NCBI GenBank assembly: GCA_910577045.1
Contig: CAJTLB010000004.1
Location: forward strand, 166,127 to 230,126
Origin: an uncultured Lachnospiraceae bacterium
GTDB taxonomy: Bacteria > Bacillota > Clostridia > Lachnospirales > Lachnospiraceae
Length of the DNA: 64,000 nucleotides
Direction of reading: 5' to 3'
Positions 51,816 through 61,690 of the stretch are shown in pieces (the stretch's first letter is position 1; every line of letters begins with the position of its first letter). The notes under the pieces are model-generated. The model was not told the DNA's origin, did not search any database, and worked only from the letters and a program-made list of their open reading frames with translations. Both the position numbers and the translations under genes were made by a program.

Positions 51816-53420
51816 TTATAAATATTCTACTTTACTTAATAAAACATCTTTCTTCTCACTTGAGCTTACATAAAATTGTTTGTAATCTGCAAGTTCTGCC
51901 ATACTTTGATTTAATAATTCAAGAGAAGCATTTACTCGCGCAGGATAATCCTTATTTGCTTTAATAACTCTAAATAACAAAAATCCAAAAGCTACTGCAG
52001 TAGCAACTAATGAATATGGTGTAACAAAAGCCAATCCAATCGATAAAACAAAAATAATTATTACTGCTATATTTGGTGTATTAACATACATAAGCTGGAA
52101 TTTATTATTGTTATAATAGTGCTTCATATTTTCAACCTGATCATTCTGATCTTGTCCATTAGATACAGAACTCCACATATCTATTGACAAAGGATAATCT
52201 AAAGGTTGTGTTTCTTGCAACATCAATGCCCAATTCTGAATTGCTGATACAAACCATTCTCTAGTATTCTGCAAACCAAATTTCTTTACTTGTACGTTTG
52301 TTTGATCTGCATCATCATAAATAGCCCATCTAACCATTTGCTTACCAATATTAAAGCTTTCTTCCTGAACTGCCTGATACTCTTGGTACTGTCGTTCTGC
52401 AGCTTCCACAACACCATTATTTTCAATAATAAAGTTGAAGTATTGCTGCTGATTTTTTAATTCCAATTCTTCTTGATCGTAATTTGAGATTAAAGCCATA
52501 AGAATTGCATCAACACGATTCTTATAATTTGCTTCTGTCTGTTCTTGAAGTTCAACATCCATCGCCTCAATCTCAGCAATTAATTTTTCATATTTTGAAA
52601 CATTAGCATATGATTTTTTTATTTTCTCATAATTACTACATGTTGCTGATAAAGTTCTATAGTCACACTGTTTCGAAGCAGGCAACAACTGAATATACTT
52701 TTGATACGAGGCTGTTAATTCATCCGCCATTTCCTGATGAGCATTCAATTCAGAAATCCAACTCTTAATAACATTATTAACATTATGCTCAAGTTCTTTA
52801 TCTGTTCCAAATAAACCATTTAAGTACGCTTGTAATAATACTGCTGACTCTTGCTGAACTTTAGTGGGATCAATTGTTTTTAAATACTCAAAGAACCACT
52901 TCTTAGCCACATCATTTCTTCCAAAACGAAGGTTAAATAAACAGAAGAATAGCGATGCCTTTACTGGATCTCTCCTAAAACACTCTGATAATGAATTATT
53001 TGCGACTTCCCTATAGTCATTAATCCATGCTGTGATAGCCATCAATGCATATGAAAGCCAATATCTAGAGCTTGTAATCCATAATTCTTCTGATATTTCC
53101 TGAATTGACTCATTTCGAACTAGATTAATATCAAAATCCTTAACAACACCCATAACAGTTTTTCGAATAGCTTCATGATCTCCAAACTGTTCTTTTAAGA
53201 TCTGATCAATTCTTAATATATTCTCATGTGCTAACTGTTTCTCCTCATTTTGGACCATGTTCTCTTTGAACCGATTAACACTATCATATATTTTGTTCGT
53301 AGTTGTTTTGATATTTGCTGTAGATGTATTCACAGATTCAATTTTTACATCTACTTTTGATTTAAATGAGGCAATAGTTTCATTTAAATTACTGACTGCA
53401 TTATAAGATGAACTCGCCAT
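51816..53420 (-). CDS. coiled-coil membrane protein, paralogue B of three
   Basis: 534 aa. The N-terminal coiled coil (about 10-65) is Ser/Thr-rich. The shared block is YWLSYALMAITAW then SLFFCLFNLRFGRNDVAKKW (about 125-190). The long helical middle contains QYFNFIIENNGVVEAAERQY. A membrane hairpin lies near 440-485 (IAVIIIFVLSIGLAFVTPYS, LVATAVAFGFLLFRVI), then a coiled-coil tail ending SSEKKDVLLSKVEYL. Spacing to paralogue C is 18 bp. A separate gene rather than a fragment: complete architecture and an AAAGGAGAAG site before the ATG. Confidence 0.8.
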   Translation of the reverse strand: MASSSYNAVSNLNETIASFKSKVDVKIESVNTSTANIKTTTNKIYDSVNRFKENMVQNEEKQLAHENILRIDQILKEQFGDHEAIRKTVMGVVKDFDINLVRNESIQEISEELWITSSRYWLSYALMAITAWINDYREVANNSLSECFRRDPVKASLFFCLFNLRFGRNDVAKKWFFEYLKTIDPTKVQQESAVLLQAYLNGLFGTDKELEHNVNNVIKSWISELNAHQEMADELTASYQKYIQLLPASKQCDYRTLSATCSNYEKIKKSYANVSKYEKLIAEIEAMDVELQEQTEANYKNRVDAILMALISNYDQEELELKNQQQYFNFIIENNGVVEAAERQYQEYQAVQEESFNIGKQMVRWAIYDDADQTNVQVKKFGLQNTREWFVSAIQNWALMLQETQPLDYPLSIDMWSSVSNGQDQNDQVENMKHYYNNNKFQLMYVNTPNIAVIIIFVLSIGLAFVTPYSLVATAVAFGFLLFRVIKANKDYPARVNASLELLNQSMAELADYKQFYVSSSEKKDVLLSKVEYL

Positions 53421-53438
53421 GCCCTATCTTCTCCTTTG

Positions 53439-55193
53439 CTATATTTCTAAATTTTCAAATACATTTACAAGGTCTATATTTTTTTTATCGGCTTCCTTAT
53501 ACAATGTTCTCCAGCTTTTTAATTCCTCAAGAGCTTTCTTCAACAATGCATATCCCTTTTCTCGCCTTGCCCTTAGAATAATCTGCATATCAGAAATTCT
53601 ACGCCAAAGTAAAAATCCGCTGACTACTCCTAGCAAAATTCCTATTACCAACGAAATCTTATTAAACTTGATTATAGTAATTCCTAACGTCACCAAAGAT
53701 GCAATGGTCATTCCAATAAAGATAAGTATATATTTATCTTTTATCGTGTTCCAGACTCTATTTTTATTGTAATGTTTTTGAAGTTCAGCCTGCGCACTAT
53801 CAAATGAATTTTCATCACACTCGCCTTGCCAACTATCTATTTCAATCTTAATTTTTTCTTTTTCTTTTTTTCGATAGTTGTCAGCATATGTCTGAAAACC
53901 TTTTGCAATCCATTTTTTCAGATACAATATAGAAAACTTCTTTACAGTTATATCAACTCTATTAACATCTTCCTCAAACGCCCATGTAAACAGTAAATCT
54001 TCTAATTTTTTTGCATCAGAATCTGATGGAAACTCATTATTAAAGAACTGCTGCGCCATTCTTAAATCACCCTTGGATTTAAGAATCATTTCATTGTATC
54101 GTTTATTCTTAATAACAACTAATTCATCTTTATCATACGCATTTATCAAATCATATAATATATTTTCAATTCTCTGAAACATATTAGGCTCAACCTGGGT
54201 ATTATCTTCTACTATATTTCTAAAATGAATTGCTAATTCTTCATTCTTTTCGGCTGCAGATAAAAGTCTTTTGAGTTCGTCATAATCTGATGAATGTCTA
54301 CGTAATGTTTCAAATTCATTTTTGGTAATATAGATATATGAATCAGAAAAAGTTAATGTTTTTTCTAAAACCCTATTACCATAGTTCGGATGCATACTTT
54401 CCATTCGCTCAAGCATATTGGTAAAACATTCATGAACAAGATGATTAAATTCCTTGTCAACTCCAAAAACACCTGATAAGTATGCCTGAAGTAAGTACTG
54501 CCACTCTTCACCTAGGTTCTCCATATCTACCCTGTCTAAATAAGAAAGATACCACTTCTTTGCTGCATCAACACGTGTAAAACGCAGATTGATAAGTAAA
54601 AAGAACAACGATGTACTAAAATAGTCCATAGTCAACGCTTTTGACATTGCTCTCTTTGCTGCTTCTTCCTCATTGCTAGCCCAAAACATAACAGCCATTA
54701 TTGCGTATGCAAGCCAATATTCGCTATTTTGAAGATATGCCTCTTCTACCTTTTTTCTCATAGTTTGGTCTGAACAAATATAAGCATCTAAACCAATTAC
54801 ATATCCCAATGTTATTCTTCTAAGTTCATTGAAAAACTTAAATCTTGTGTAATACTCATCTGTAAACTGTGTGACATTTTTTGATGCTGTACTTAAATTC
54901 TTAAAAGTAAAATATGAATTGGTAAGATCATTAATCAAATCAGACAATTCTTTTGTACTAACATCTGCTTCCTGAATATGTCCCTTTACATACTCCATAG
55001 ATTTATTGACTTCAATATCCATAGCTGCAGCATTTTCAGTAACTATTTCAACATTTTCTATTAATGATGCCAATTCAGCCTGAAGATTTTGATTCTCTAT
55101 AATAGCTTTTTCAATCTGATTCTGAAGCCTTCTAATTTCTGCAAGTAGTCGTTCCGCTTCCTCTCGTTCAGCTCTTGCTTCTTCTTCTGTCAT
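53439..55193 (-). CDS. coiled-coil membrane protein, paralogue C of three
   Basis: 584 aa. It starts with a strong coiled coil (ARAEREEAERLLAEIRRLQN), then the shared block YWLAYAIMAVMFWASNEEEA and SLFFLLINLRFTRVDAAKKW. A region matching B follows (KLEDLLFTWAFEEDVNRVDI, TVKKFSILYLKKW). The membrane hairpin is near 490-535 (ILIFIGMTIASLVTLGITII, LVIGILLGVVSGFLLW), then a basic coiled tail. B and C are closer to each other than to A. The family is unknown to me. Confidence 0.8.
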   Translation of the reverse strand: MTEEEARAEREEAERLLAEIRRLQNQIEKAIIENQNLQAELASLIENVEIVTENAAAMDIEVNKSMEYVKGHIQEADVSTKELSDLINDLTNSYFTFKNLSTASKNVTQFTDEYYTRFKFFNELRRITLGYVIGLDAYICSDQTMRKKVEEAYLQNSEYWLAYAIMAVMFWASNEEEAAKRAMSKALTMDYFSTSLFFLLINLRFTRVDAAKKWYLSYLDRVDMENLGEEWQYLLQAYLSGVFGVDKEFNHLVHECFTNMLERMESMHPNYGNRVLEKTLTFSDSYIYITKNEFETLRRHSSDYDELKRLLSAAEKNEELAIHFRNIVEDNTQVEPNMFQRIENILYDLINAYDKDELVVIKNKRYNEMILKSKGDLRMAQQFFNNEFPSDSDAKKLEDLLFTWAFEEDVNRVDITVKKFSILYLKKWIAKGFQTYADNYRKKEKEKIKIEIDSWQGECDENSFDSAQAELQKHYNKNRVWNTIKDKYILIFIGMTIASLVTLGITIIKFNKISLVIGILLGVVSGFLLWRRISDMQIILRARREKGYALLKKALEELKSWRTLYKEADKKNIDLVNVFENLEI

Positions 55194-55208
55194 TTTGTCA
55201 AGCCCCCT

Positions 55209-55481
55209 TTACTCAATTTTAAAGCCTTCTTGTATTTTCTTTTTTTCCTTTTCAAGTTTTTCACGTAATATAATTAACATTGAAAATGAACCTTCCCCAA
55301 CTAAATATTCCGAAAGTTCTGATAATTGTTTTGCTGTATATCCTTCAACTTGAATTCCGTCTCCAACATATTGTCCAATTACTATCCAATTAGCAAACTC
55401 ATCAGCAATCTCCGTATGCTTTGAATACTGAGATAATTTTCTCTCAATAGCATCATAATCTATCTTAGATGAATCGGTCAT
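55209..55481 (-). CDS. 90-aa helical protein of the operon
   Basis: Unrecognised. Motifs seen: YDAIERKLSQYSKHTEIADE, VEGYTAKQLSELSEYLVGEG and a basic/acidic helical end (REKLEKEKKKIQEG). The ATG at 55481 has no good ribosome site. The same frame is open further upstream to just after the stop of the preceding gene, with only non-ATG start options, so initiation may depend on coupling. It lies 15 bp before paralogue C. A small adaptor is plausible; no function can be assigned. Confidence 0.55.
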   Translation of the reverse strand: MTDSSKIDYDAIERKLSQYSKHTEIADEFANWIVIGQYVGDGIQVEGYTAKQLSELSEYLVGEGSFSMLIILREKLEKEKKKIQEGFKIE

Positions 55482-55534
55482 CGATTCTATTTCTGTATCA
55501 GTAGAATCAATATTTCCCTTAGCATTTGTATCTT

Positions 55535-56221
55535 CTAGTCCACCTTCTTTAATCTAGATGCAACACCTTTCCAATCAATTGGAGACTCATAATAGCTTGG
55601 GTTCAAATCACCTCTATCCAACGACTCATATTCAGCATTTATCTTGTCTCTTTCTTGAGAAACAAACTGTTCTATTGAATCCTCATCTACACCATATTTT
55701 CTAAGATTTTCTCTATAATCATCTAATACTTCTTCTGTGTCTGCATTTCTACTTTCTATAATTTCAGGTGTTATCTTTCTAGTCAAAATCTTCGGAGAAT
55801 CTTCAACATACTCTTCTGCTGTAAATTCCTTATCTCCAGATATATCTTGTTTAGGCAAACCCTTTTGCAAAATCTGATTTCGTATCTGTCTCAATTCTTC
55901 AACACTTGTTGCATTCTTAATCTGACTCTCCAAATCTAGGGGAATATTATCTATTTGTTCTATGTCCTCATCAAATGCTAATTCTTCCACCTTCACTTCA
56001 TTCATGATGTCATTTACTTCAGTATTTAAATGCTCAGTATTATCATATAAATAGCCTTCAATATTTCCACTTTCAACATTATCAAATGACACTTCTTCTA
56101 TCACAGGAACTTCAACAGAATCCATTGCATCAAAGGCATCTCCTGACGATTCAAACGATTCAAGCAAACTATCATCTGAAAATGAACTCTCTAACGAATT
56201 ATCAATTTCAAATTTATCCAT
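55535..56221 (-). CDS. acidic, largely disordered protein
   Basis: 228 aa from ATG 56221, which has AAAGGG upstream; a TTG two codons earlier is also possible. The first 90 residues are strongly acidic and Ser/Asp/Glu-rich (SLESSFSDDSLLESFESSGD). The middle has a helix (LRQIRNQILQKGLPKQD), and the C-terminal third is more ordered: ITPEIIESRNADTEEVLDDY to YYESPIDWKGVASRLKKVD. The W-containing end recalls that of the 56-aa protein. It directly follows the HerA-like gene. It may be a regulatory or tethering subunit. No family recognised. Confidence 0.6.
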   Translation of the reverse strand: MDKFEIDNSLESSFSDDSLLESFESSGDAFDAMDSVEVPVIEEVSFDNVESGNIEGYLYDNTEHLNTEVNDIMNEVKVEELAFDEDIEQIDNIPLDLESQIKNATSVEELRQIRNQILQKGLPKQDISGDKEFTAEEYVEDSPKILTRKITPEIIESRNADTEEVLDDYRENLRKYGVDEDSIEQFVSQERDKINAEYESLDRGDLNPSYYESPIDWKGVASRLKKVD

Positions 56222-56245
56222 ATTCAAACCCTTTCTTTTGTGTTT

Positions 56246-58948
56246 TTATTTTATCAAAAATTTTGGATGACTTAATATTTTCTCATATTCGTCATTAGAT
56301 ATTCCAAAATCCTTCTTCATCATTGCCTTACGTAAAAACTTAATCTTCGTACAATTCAAGAATTTCTTTGTAAATGTAATTGAACTTGATTTATCTGCAA
56401 TAGTTTTAATATCAGTATTCATTGTTACTAAATATTTTAGAAAAGCTTCCTTATCTGTTATGGCATATAGTCGCTTATTAGCAAGCTTTGTTGCTGCAAA
56501 ATCTGCATTTATTCTTACACCCTGATCACATTTTCCAACACAGCAATGATTATATGGGCATTCTCTATGTGCCATTAATAAATCTTGATGTTCATCCCAA
56601 TAATGAATCTTTTGTCTCACATCATCGTCAAAAATCACAGTTCTAATATTCGCCTTATCATGAACATTGTATGTACTAATTTGAAGATGATTATCAAGTT
56701 TACCAAAATGAAGAAGTGCTTCTCCAACTCCCAGCCTACCTAGCAATTCGTAATTCAGATCACTCATATTGGTTGCTGTTCTTACAGCATCTTTGTTATC
56801 TTTTTCTACAAGTTTAAACATTATTTTTACATCAGTATTCGCTACTATTTCTTTTCCCACTGATGTAGGAGATTGATCAGCAATAATAATACTTGTACCA
56901 TATGAACGGATTTCTTTTATCAAATCCTCCAATGTTTCAACTGTAGATACTTGTGAATCTGCCCCTTCAGAACCACTTGATTTTTGTCCCAATAAAACAT
57001 GTGCTTCATCAATTAATAAGACATTCTTTAATTTTTCATCTCCTGAAACATTATTTTTTGTATAAACGCAAAATAAAATAAGCATTAACGCCATTATCAG
57101 CGACTTTTGTTCCTTATTGTTAATCGCATTCAACTCCAAAACTGTTGGATGATGCAATAAATCCTCTATTGGAATGGTATGTATTGTGTCATAAATATTG
57201 CTATTTTGCTCTATAAGACTTATAAGTCTAACAATACCAGCACTTTCTATATTCGCTTTTGTCTCTCCTTTGTAATTGGAATGTTCTATTGTTTTTTTGA
57301 AAACCTTGATAAACTCATACATACCAAACAGTTCAATATCAGGATCATCTATAGTACTACTCTTCTTCCATCCGTATTCTGTATAACAATCATTTACAGC
57401 ACCCAAAAAAATATCTGGCAACGGATTAGGCATTGAAAATGCTGCTTTAAATGCTGCCGCCAAACTTGGAGTATAATTTTCTACAGTAACACCTATAGGT
57501 GGAATAAATGGATTTATAACAAATGGGGAAACATTATTTTTTCCAGGGGTAAATATCTGCAATTCCGGAATTGTATCTATCAATGATCTATATTCTGTTT
57601 TTGTTGGTTCAATTGCCAAAAAAGGAATATGGAAGTCCTTCCAAAACTGAAGCAATAACCCTAAAGAAAAATTGGTTTTTCCGGATCCAGGCATACCAAC
57701 AATTAGTCCATGCTTAGTAAATTGATTAAGTGGTATTCCTGCATGTGCCCCATCATCAAAACCATTTCTTGCAGCATTTTTTATTAAACCCACTTTAAAA
57801 TTCCCTTCAGAAATAATACTGTCGTTTAGTCTTTCTCTATTAAGTAAAACTTTCTTACTTTCAATGCCAATTGTCTTACCATCATCAATTGGAAATTTAA
57901 ATACTGCTCTAGCTTCATGAGCAGTCATCAACTGTTTTAATCTTATTAATGCCTCTGGTCTATTGTTGTTTCTCCAAAAAACAGGATTTCTATCTTCATA
58001 TATTAAAGTATTAGATATTTGCCAAGGAGAAACAGGAAGAGCTTCTGTTAAATCTATTCCTGTTATTCTCAATCTTACTGTTTCATAACTACTGCCACTC
58101 GATTTGGTTGCGTCCTCTAAAGCATCAACCACTTTACCACATATATCATGCGAACAATATTCTGGCGAACATACAATGAAATTATAATAAAACAAATCTT
58201 CTTTAGATTGTGCCTGATACGTTTGATAAACATTTTGTATGTTCTGAAATGTCTGATCTGGTCGCACCATCATCTGACGCATCATCGTTGCAGCATAATA
58301 CTGTAAAGATTTATTAATCTGTTCAATTGTCAATAATTCGCCTTGATTAAAATATGTTGGTATTAATTGCATAATAACTGCACAATTAGGATACTGTGAC
58401 AATACATTACTCACACTTGATATATTCACATTTTCTGCCGGAGTTGGTATAAATGTCTCATAAATATAACCATTTTGAGACAAAGCTGATACAATTTCAT
58501 CTTCTTTTTTTGATATGCTAGAAACAGTTGTAGTATCAATGTTTTGAAGCATTATACAATAATTCTCATATGTATCCTCTGTCTTAGCAAAAAAAATATT
58601 AAAGAAATTATCTGTAAATTCATTCTTTAAGCTATTTTCATATGAATCAAGAATGGCATTTATTTCAGGAACATTTGTTCCCATTTGTCTGATAACCAAA
58701 TGCATCTTAACCTGTGCATTATATGTTTGGTTAATGACCTTTGAAGACGAAAACATGATTTCAAAGGAGGTCATGCCATCTGAGCTTTTTCTATGGAAAT
58801 TATTCAATAATTGAGAAAAGAAAACATGATTAGAATAATTTGCCTTATCCAAATTATTGTCAATCAAAGCAAAATATGGAATCATTCTTATTTCTGCAAT
58901 GCTTACTCCTACATTCATTCCGTTAGGAAGGGCAAAAATTTTTCCCAT
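56246..58948 (-). CDS. HerA/DUF87-like ATPase with Cys cluster
   Basis: 900 aa. Residues 1-390 form a large N-terminal region without nucleotide motifs. The ATPase core has P-loop VGMPGSGKTNFS (about 419), FLAIEPTKTEYRSLIDTIPE, Walker B LLIDEAHVLLG (about 642), a sensor-like SIIIADQSPTSVGKE and a VANTDVKIMFKL segment, as in HerA/VirB4/FtsK-type hexameric motors. Near the C-terminus (about 800) is CPYNHCCVGKC, a C-x4-CC-x3-C cluster likely to bind zinc or an Fe-S centre. Such motors usually move DNA or protein through a ring. No transmembrane segment is seen. GGAGGT precedes the ATG. Confidence 0.85.
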   Translation of the reverse strand: MGKIFALPNGMNVGVSIAEIRMIPYFALIDNNLDKANYSNHVFFSQLLNNFHRKSSDGMTSFEIMFSSSKVINQTYNAQVKMHLVIRQMGTNVPEINAILDSYENSLKNEFTDNFFNIFFAKTEDTYENYCIMLQNIDTTTVSSISKKEDEIVSALSQNGYIYETFIPTPAENVNISSVSNVLSQYPNCAVIMQLIPTYFNQGELLTIEQINKSLQYYAATMMRQMMVRPDQTFQNIQNVYQTYQAQSKEDLFYYNFIVCSPEYCSHDICGKVVDALEDATKSSGSSYETVRLRITGIDLTEALPVSPWQISNTLIYEDRNPVFWRNNNRPEALIRLKQLMTAHEARAVFKFPIDDGKTIGIESKKVLLNRERLNDSIISEGNFKVGLIKNAARNGFDDGAHAGIPLNQFTKHGLIVGMPGSGKTNFSLGLLLQFWKDFHIPFLAIEPTKTEYRSLIDTIPELQIFTPGKNNVSPFVINPFIPPIGVTVENYTPSLAAAFKAAFSMPNPLPDIFLGAVNDCYTEYGWKKSSTIDDPDIELFGMYEFIKVFKKTIEHSNYKGETKANIESAGIVRLISLIEQNSNIYDTIHTIPIEDLLHHPTVLELNAINNKEQKSLIMALMLILFCVYTKNNVSGDEKLKNVLLIDEAHVLLGQKSSGSEGADSQVSTVETLEDLIKEIRSYGTSIIIADQSPTSVGKEIVANTDVKIMFKLVEKDNKDAVRTATNMSDLNYELLGRLGVGEALLHFGKLDNHLQISTYNVHDKANIRTVIFDDDVRQKIHYWDEHQDLLMAHRECPYNHCCVGKCDQGVRINADFAATKLANKRLYAITDKEAFLKYLVTMNTDIKTIADKSSSITFTKKFLNCTKIKFLRKAMMKKDFGISNDEYEKILSHPKFLIK

Positions 58949-58966
58949 GCAATACCTCCTTTCTCT

Positions 58967-60970
58967 TTAAAACAGCGAAAACATTCTATTTTCTTCACAT
59001 ATTTGAAGTGTAAGCGGTGACAAAAATGCTTTATTATCTGCAACATATTTCTTAAACTTTGTCATCCTACTGCCTACTGTAATTTCTGAGTTAAGCTTTA
59101 TCTTTAGATTTAACAATTCACTTACTATTGCTTTTACCACATCATAGCTGTCCTTAGTACGGAGCACATAAGCCTGAAGAACATTCCCTGTCATAGAATT
59201 ACCCAAATGTCTAAAGCTTACATGAAATGTATTCAAATCCGATGTAATCAAAGACAAAATTTTATTGTTATGTCTAGTTTTATCTATATCTGCACATTCT
59301 AACAAAAATTTTGCATATACATTAGCTGATATGGTAAATGTATTTTTTGACAATAAATTGAACAGCTCCTCGGAAAACACATTCGTTTTACCCACTGACA
59401 TAATATAGTTTTCCAAACAATCCGTCTTTACCTGTGTTCCGTTCTGTATTAATTTTTTAACTTTGGCGATTTTTGTATCTATTGTATCAGAACTATTCAC
59501 AACATATTGTGTAAAGACATTAGAATCAATCTTGAAGCCAGTATTTATTAATAATTCTAAAATCTCATCCTTGATTGACTTTTCATCACAAGTAGACATT
59601 AAATACTCTGACAACAAGTCTCTAAGATAAGTCTTATTTATGCCTGTTTCAAAAATTAAATTGATAATCTCTAATTTGTTTTCTTCATCCCTTGATGTCT
59701 TTACAACATAATTTTTTATCGTACTATTTGATATAGACTCTCCCTCTTTCAAAAGTTCTTTTAATATCTCTAAACGGACTTCCTTTTCATCCGAGTTATT
59801 GTTAAGATAATAATTATAAATTGCATCTTTGGATTTTGCATCTATCTCAAATTCAAACATCTTTTTAACGATGTCTCTTTTTTCAGTTGTTCCTAACGAA
59901 GTATTATCCAAAAAAGAAATTACTGTTTTTGAACTGAGTTGTACGAAAACTGATTTCTTAGACAATACATCTAAAAATGCCTTGAGAACATAATATTTCT
60001 TATTTACCATCAAACAGAAAACTAGTAACGCCTCTGTTTCCTGATCACTAATTTTGATTTCATATAATGCAGAAAAAACAGCTGTAGAGTGATCATAGTT
60101 ATCCATTTGATTATGAACAGCTTTTACTATTGCCTCTACATTACACCTTAAATTCGTCGATGACAATCTCGAAATGATAGCCGTCTTCATTTCTATAGAA
60201 TCAGAACTATTTCTAAAATATTGTTCAAAGAAACCTTTGCCCAACGCTTCAGCAGTTTGCACAGAAAACAACTTATCAACAATACTTGCTTTTTTCTCCT
60301 GCATTGGATAATTCATTAAGATTTCCTGTAAGCTATACTTTTTATCAATATGATTTGTATTGTTTACAATTGCTTCTACGATATCAAAATTTTGTCTCTT
60401 AAGTGCAATTTTCAACAGATTCTTATTTGCATACTCTGAAAAAATCTCCCCAGTGTGCAATTTGTTTGAAATATACCCTATTCTGCTCGAATCATTCAAT
60501 GTATCAAATACAACTAAAAGATTTGCATATATATCAGCAACGCCTTCTCCAAAAGCTTCATATAAATTAATCTCATCTTCAGCTATTACAGGGAACTCTG
60601 TCTGGAATCTCTTCGCATATACTTTTACTTTATCTAAATATCCTCTAGCTTCATCCTGCAATTTGGCACAAGATATCATTGATAAATTATAACTAATGTG
60701 AGCAAGCAGTGTTCCTACGTGTTTGTGATTTTTACGTTCACAATCTTCCAAATTATGGCTTGCACTATCCATCTTATTATTGGCAACATCCATAAGTGTT
60801 TGCCTAACAACATCACTAATTCCCTCTATACCATCAACCTGCACTTTGTCAAATGTTGCTTCTCTTTCTACAATAGTTCCACAGTACTTACATATCCAAA
60901 TCTTCTTTTGAGGGTTAAATTCAAGCTTTCCACCACAAGCACATTTTCTAGCAATGAAATTAACTGCCAT
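58967..60970 (-). CDS. TFIIB-type zinc-ribbon protein with helical repeats
   Basis: 667 aa. The N-terminus is a zinc ribbon with C10-x-C12 (RKCACGGKLEF) and C27-x2-C30 (ICKYCGTIVER), like the TFIIB-type ribbons of Bacillus YdjG-like proteins. Most of the rest is a solenoid of roughly 34-37-residue helical units (for example SDEKEVRLEILKELLKEGES, NKLEIINLIFETGINKT and TKIAKVKKLIQNGTQVKT), resembling ankyrin/HEAT-type scaffolds. No membrane span. Next to SPFH and HerA genes it may be a sensor or docking platform. Confidence 0.75.
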   Translation of the reverse strand: MAVNFIARKCACGGKLEFNPQKKIWICKYCGTIVEREATFDKVQVDGIEGISDVVRQTLMDVANNKMDSASHNLEDCERKNHKHVGTLLAHISYNLSMISCAKLQDEARGYLDKVKVYAKRFQTEFPVIAEDEINLYEAFGEGVADIYANLLVVFDTLNDSSRIGYISNKLHTGEIFSEYANKNLLKIALKRQNFDIVEAIVNNTNHIDKKYSLQEILMNYPMQEKKASIVDKLFSVQTAEALGKGFFEQYFRNSSDSIEMKTAIISRLSSTNLRCNVEAIVKAVHNQMDNYDHSTAVFSALYEIKISDQETEALLVFCLMVNKKYYVLKAFLDVLSKKSVFVQLSSKTVISFLDNTSLGTTEKRDIVKKMFEFEIDAKSKDAIYNYYLNNNSDEKEVRLEILKELLKEGESISNSTIKNYVVKTSRDEENKLEIINLIFETGINKTYLRDLLSEYLMSTCDEKSIKDEILELLINTGFKIDSNVFTQYVVNSSDTIDTKIAKVKKLIQNGTQVKTDCLENYIMSVGKTNVFSEELFNLLSKNTFTISANVYAKFLLECADIDKTRHNNKILSLITSDLNTFHVSFRHLGNSMTGNVLQAYVLRTKDSYDVVKAIVSELLNLKIKLNSEITVGSRMTKFKKYVADNKAFLSPLTLQICEENRMFSLF

Positions 60971-60984
60971 CGAATCTTCTCTCC

Positions 60985-61680
60985 TTATTTTGAAATCATT
61001 AACTTCTTATTTCTTTCCACAAAAAGCAACTCAATCTTAGAACAAAGCTCTTTAACTGAATTTATATCTCCAGAATCAAAAACCGTTCTTAATTCAGCCA
61101 TATACTGCATAATCATCTGCTCTTGAGTAGCTACAACGCTATTTGTCATAGGATCAGAATACTTAATTGTCTCTGAAAGCTTTTTCAAAGCCCCTGTTGT
61201 TTCTGGATTCGTACATCTCTGCATCAACATCTCAACATCAACATTAATACCTTTAATAAAGTTGACATGCTCTTTTATTTTTTGTTCTACATTATATACA
61301 GTATCTCTTGTCATAATAGAAATAATTGCAACAACTGCAAATACACATAATAACAATACCTGAATAACAATCGTAACCTTAACACTTGCATTTGTCTTAA
61401 AAACCATAAACACAAAACTAGTAAACAATTCTGCAAGTACAAAATAAATAGAAAATGCCCCCAGTGGTATTCCAAAAAATAATGCCTTTACATTTGTACT
61501 TTTCGTAATGCTAAATGCACATCCAATATGAATCAGATATGCAACTATCATAAAACCATAGCTAATCCAGAATACCTCATTGAAATTCTTGAAAACAAGA
61601 AAAACTACAAAATTATAAGCTACAAAAACAACTAAATAAATTAAAGCCAACATTAATCTATTTTTCTTTTTCTGTTCCAT
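60985..61680 (-). CDS. four-TM membrane protein of the operon
   Basis: 231 aa. Four hydrophobic segments: LMLALIYLVVFVAYNFVVFL, FWISYGFMIVAYLIHIGCAF, ALFFGIPLGAFSIYFVLAEL and VTIVIQVLLLCVFAVVAIIS. A cytoplasmic helical domain of about 100 residues follows (VYNVEQKIKEHVNFIKGINV, TTGALKKLSETIKYSDP). It sits between the SPFH and zinc-ribbon genes and probably anchors that complex in the membrane. The family is known to me only as a hypothetical neighbour of YdjI-like SPFH genes. Confidence 0.65.
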   Translation of the reverse strand: MEQKKKNRLMLALIYLVVFVAYNFVVFLVFKNFNEVFWISYGFMIVAYLIHIGCAFSITKSTNVKALFFGIPLGAFSIYFVLAELFTSFVFMVFKTNASVKVTIVIQVLLLCVFAVVAIISIMTRDTVYNVEQKIKEHVNFIKGINVDVEMLMQRCTNPETTGALKKLSETIKYSDPMTNSVVATQEQMIMQYMAELRTVFDSGDINSVKELCSKIELLFVERNKKLMISK

Positions 61681-61690
61681 CTTCTACTCC

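Noticed and set aside
56246..58948. FtsK/SpoIIIE DNA translocase
   Set aside because: No membrane segments, no gamma domain, and the motifs fit the HerA/DUF87 group better.
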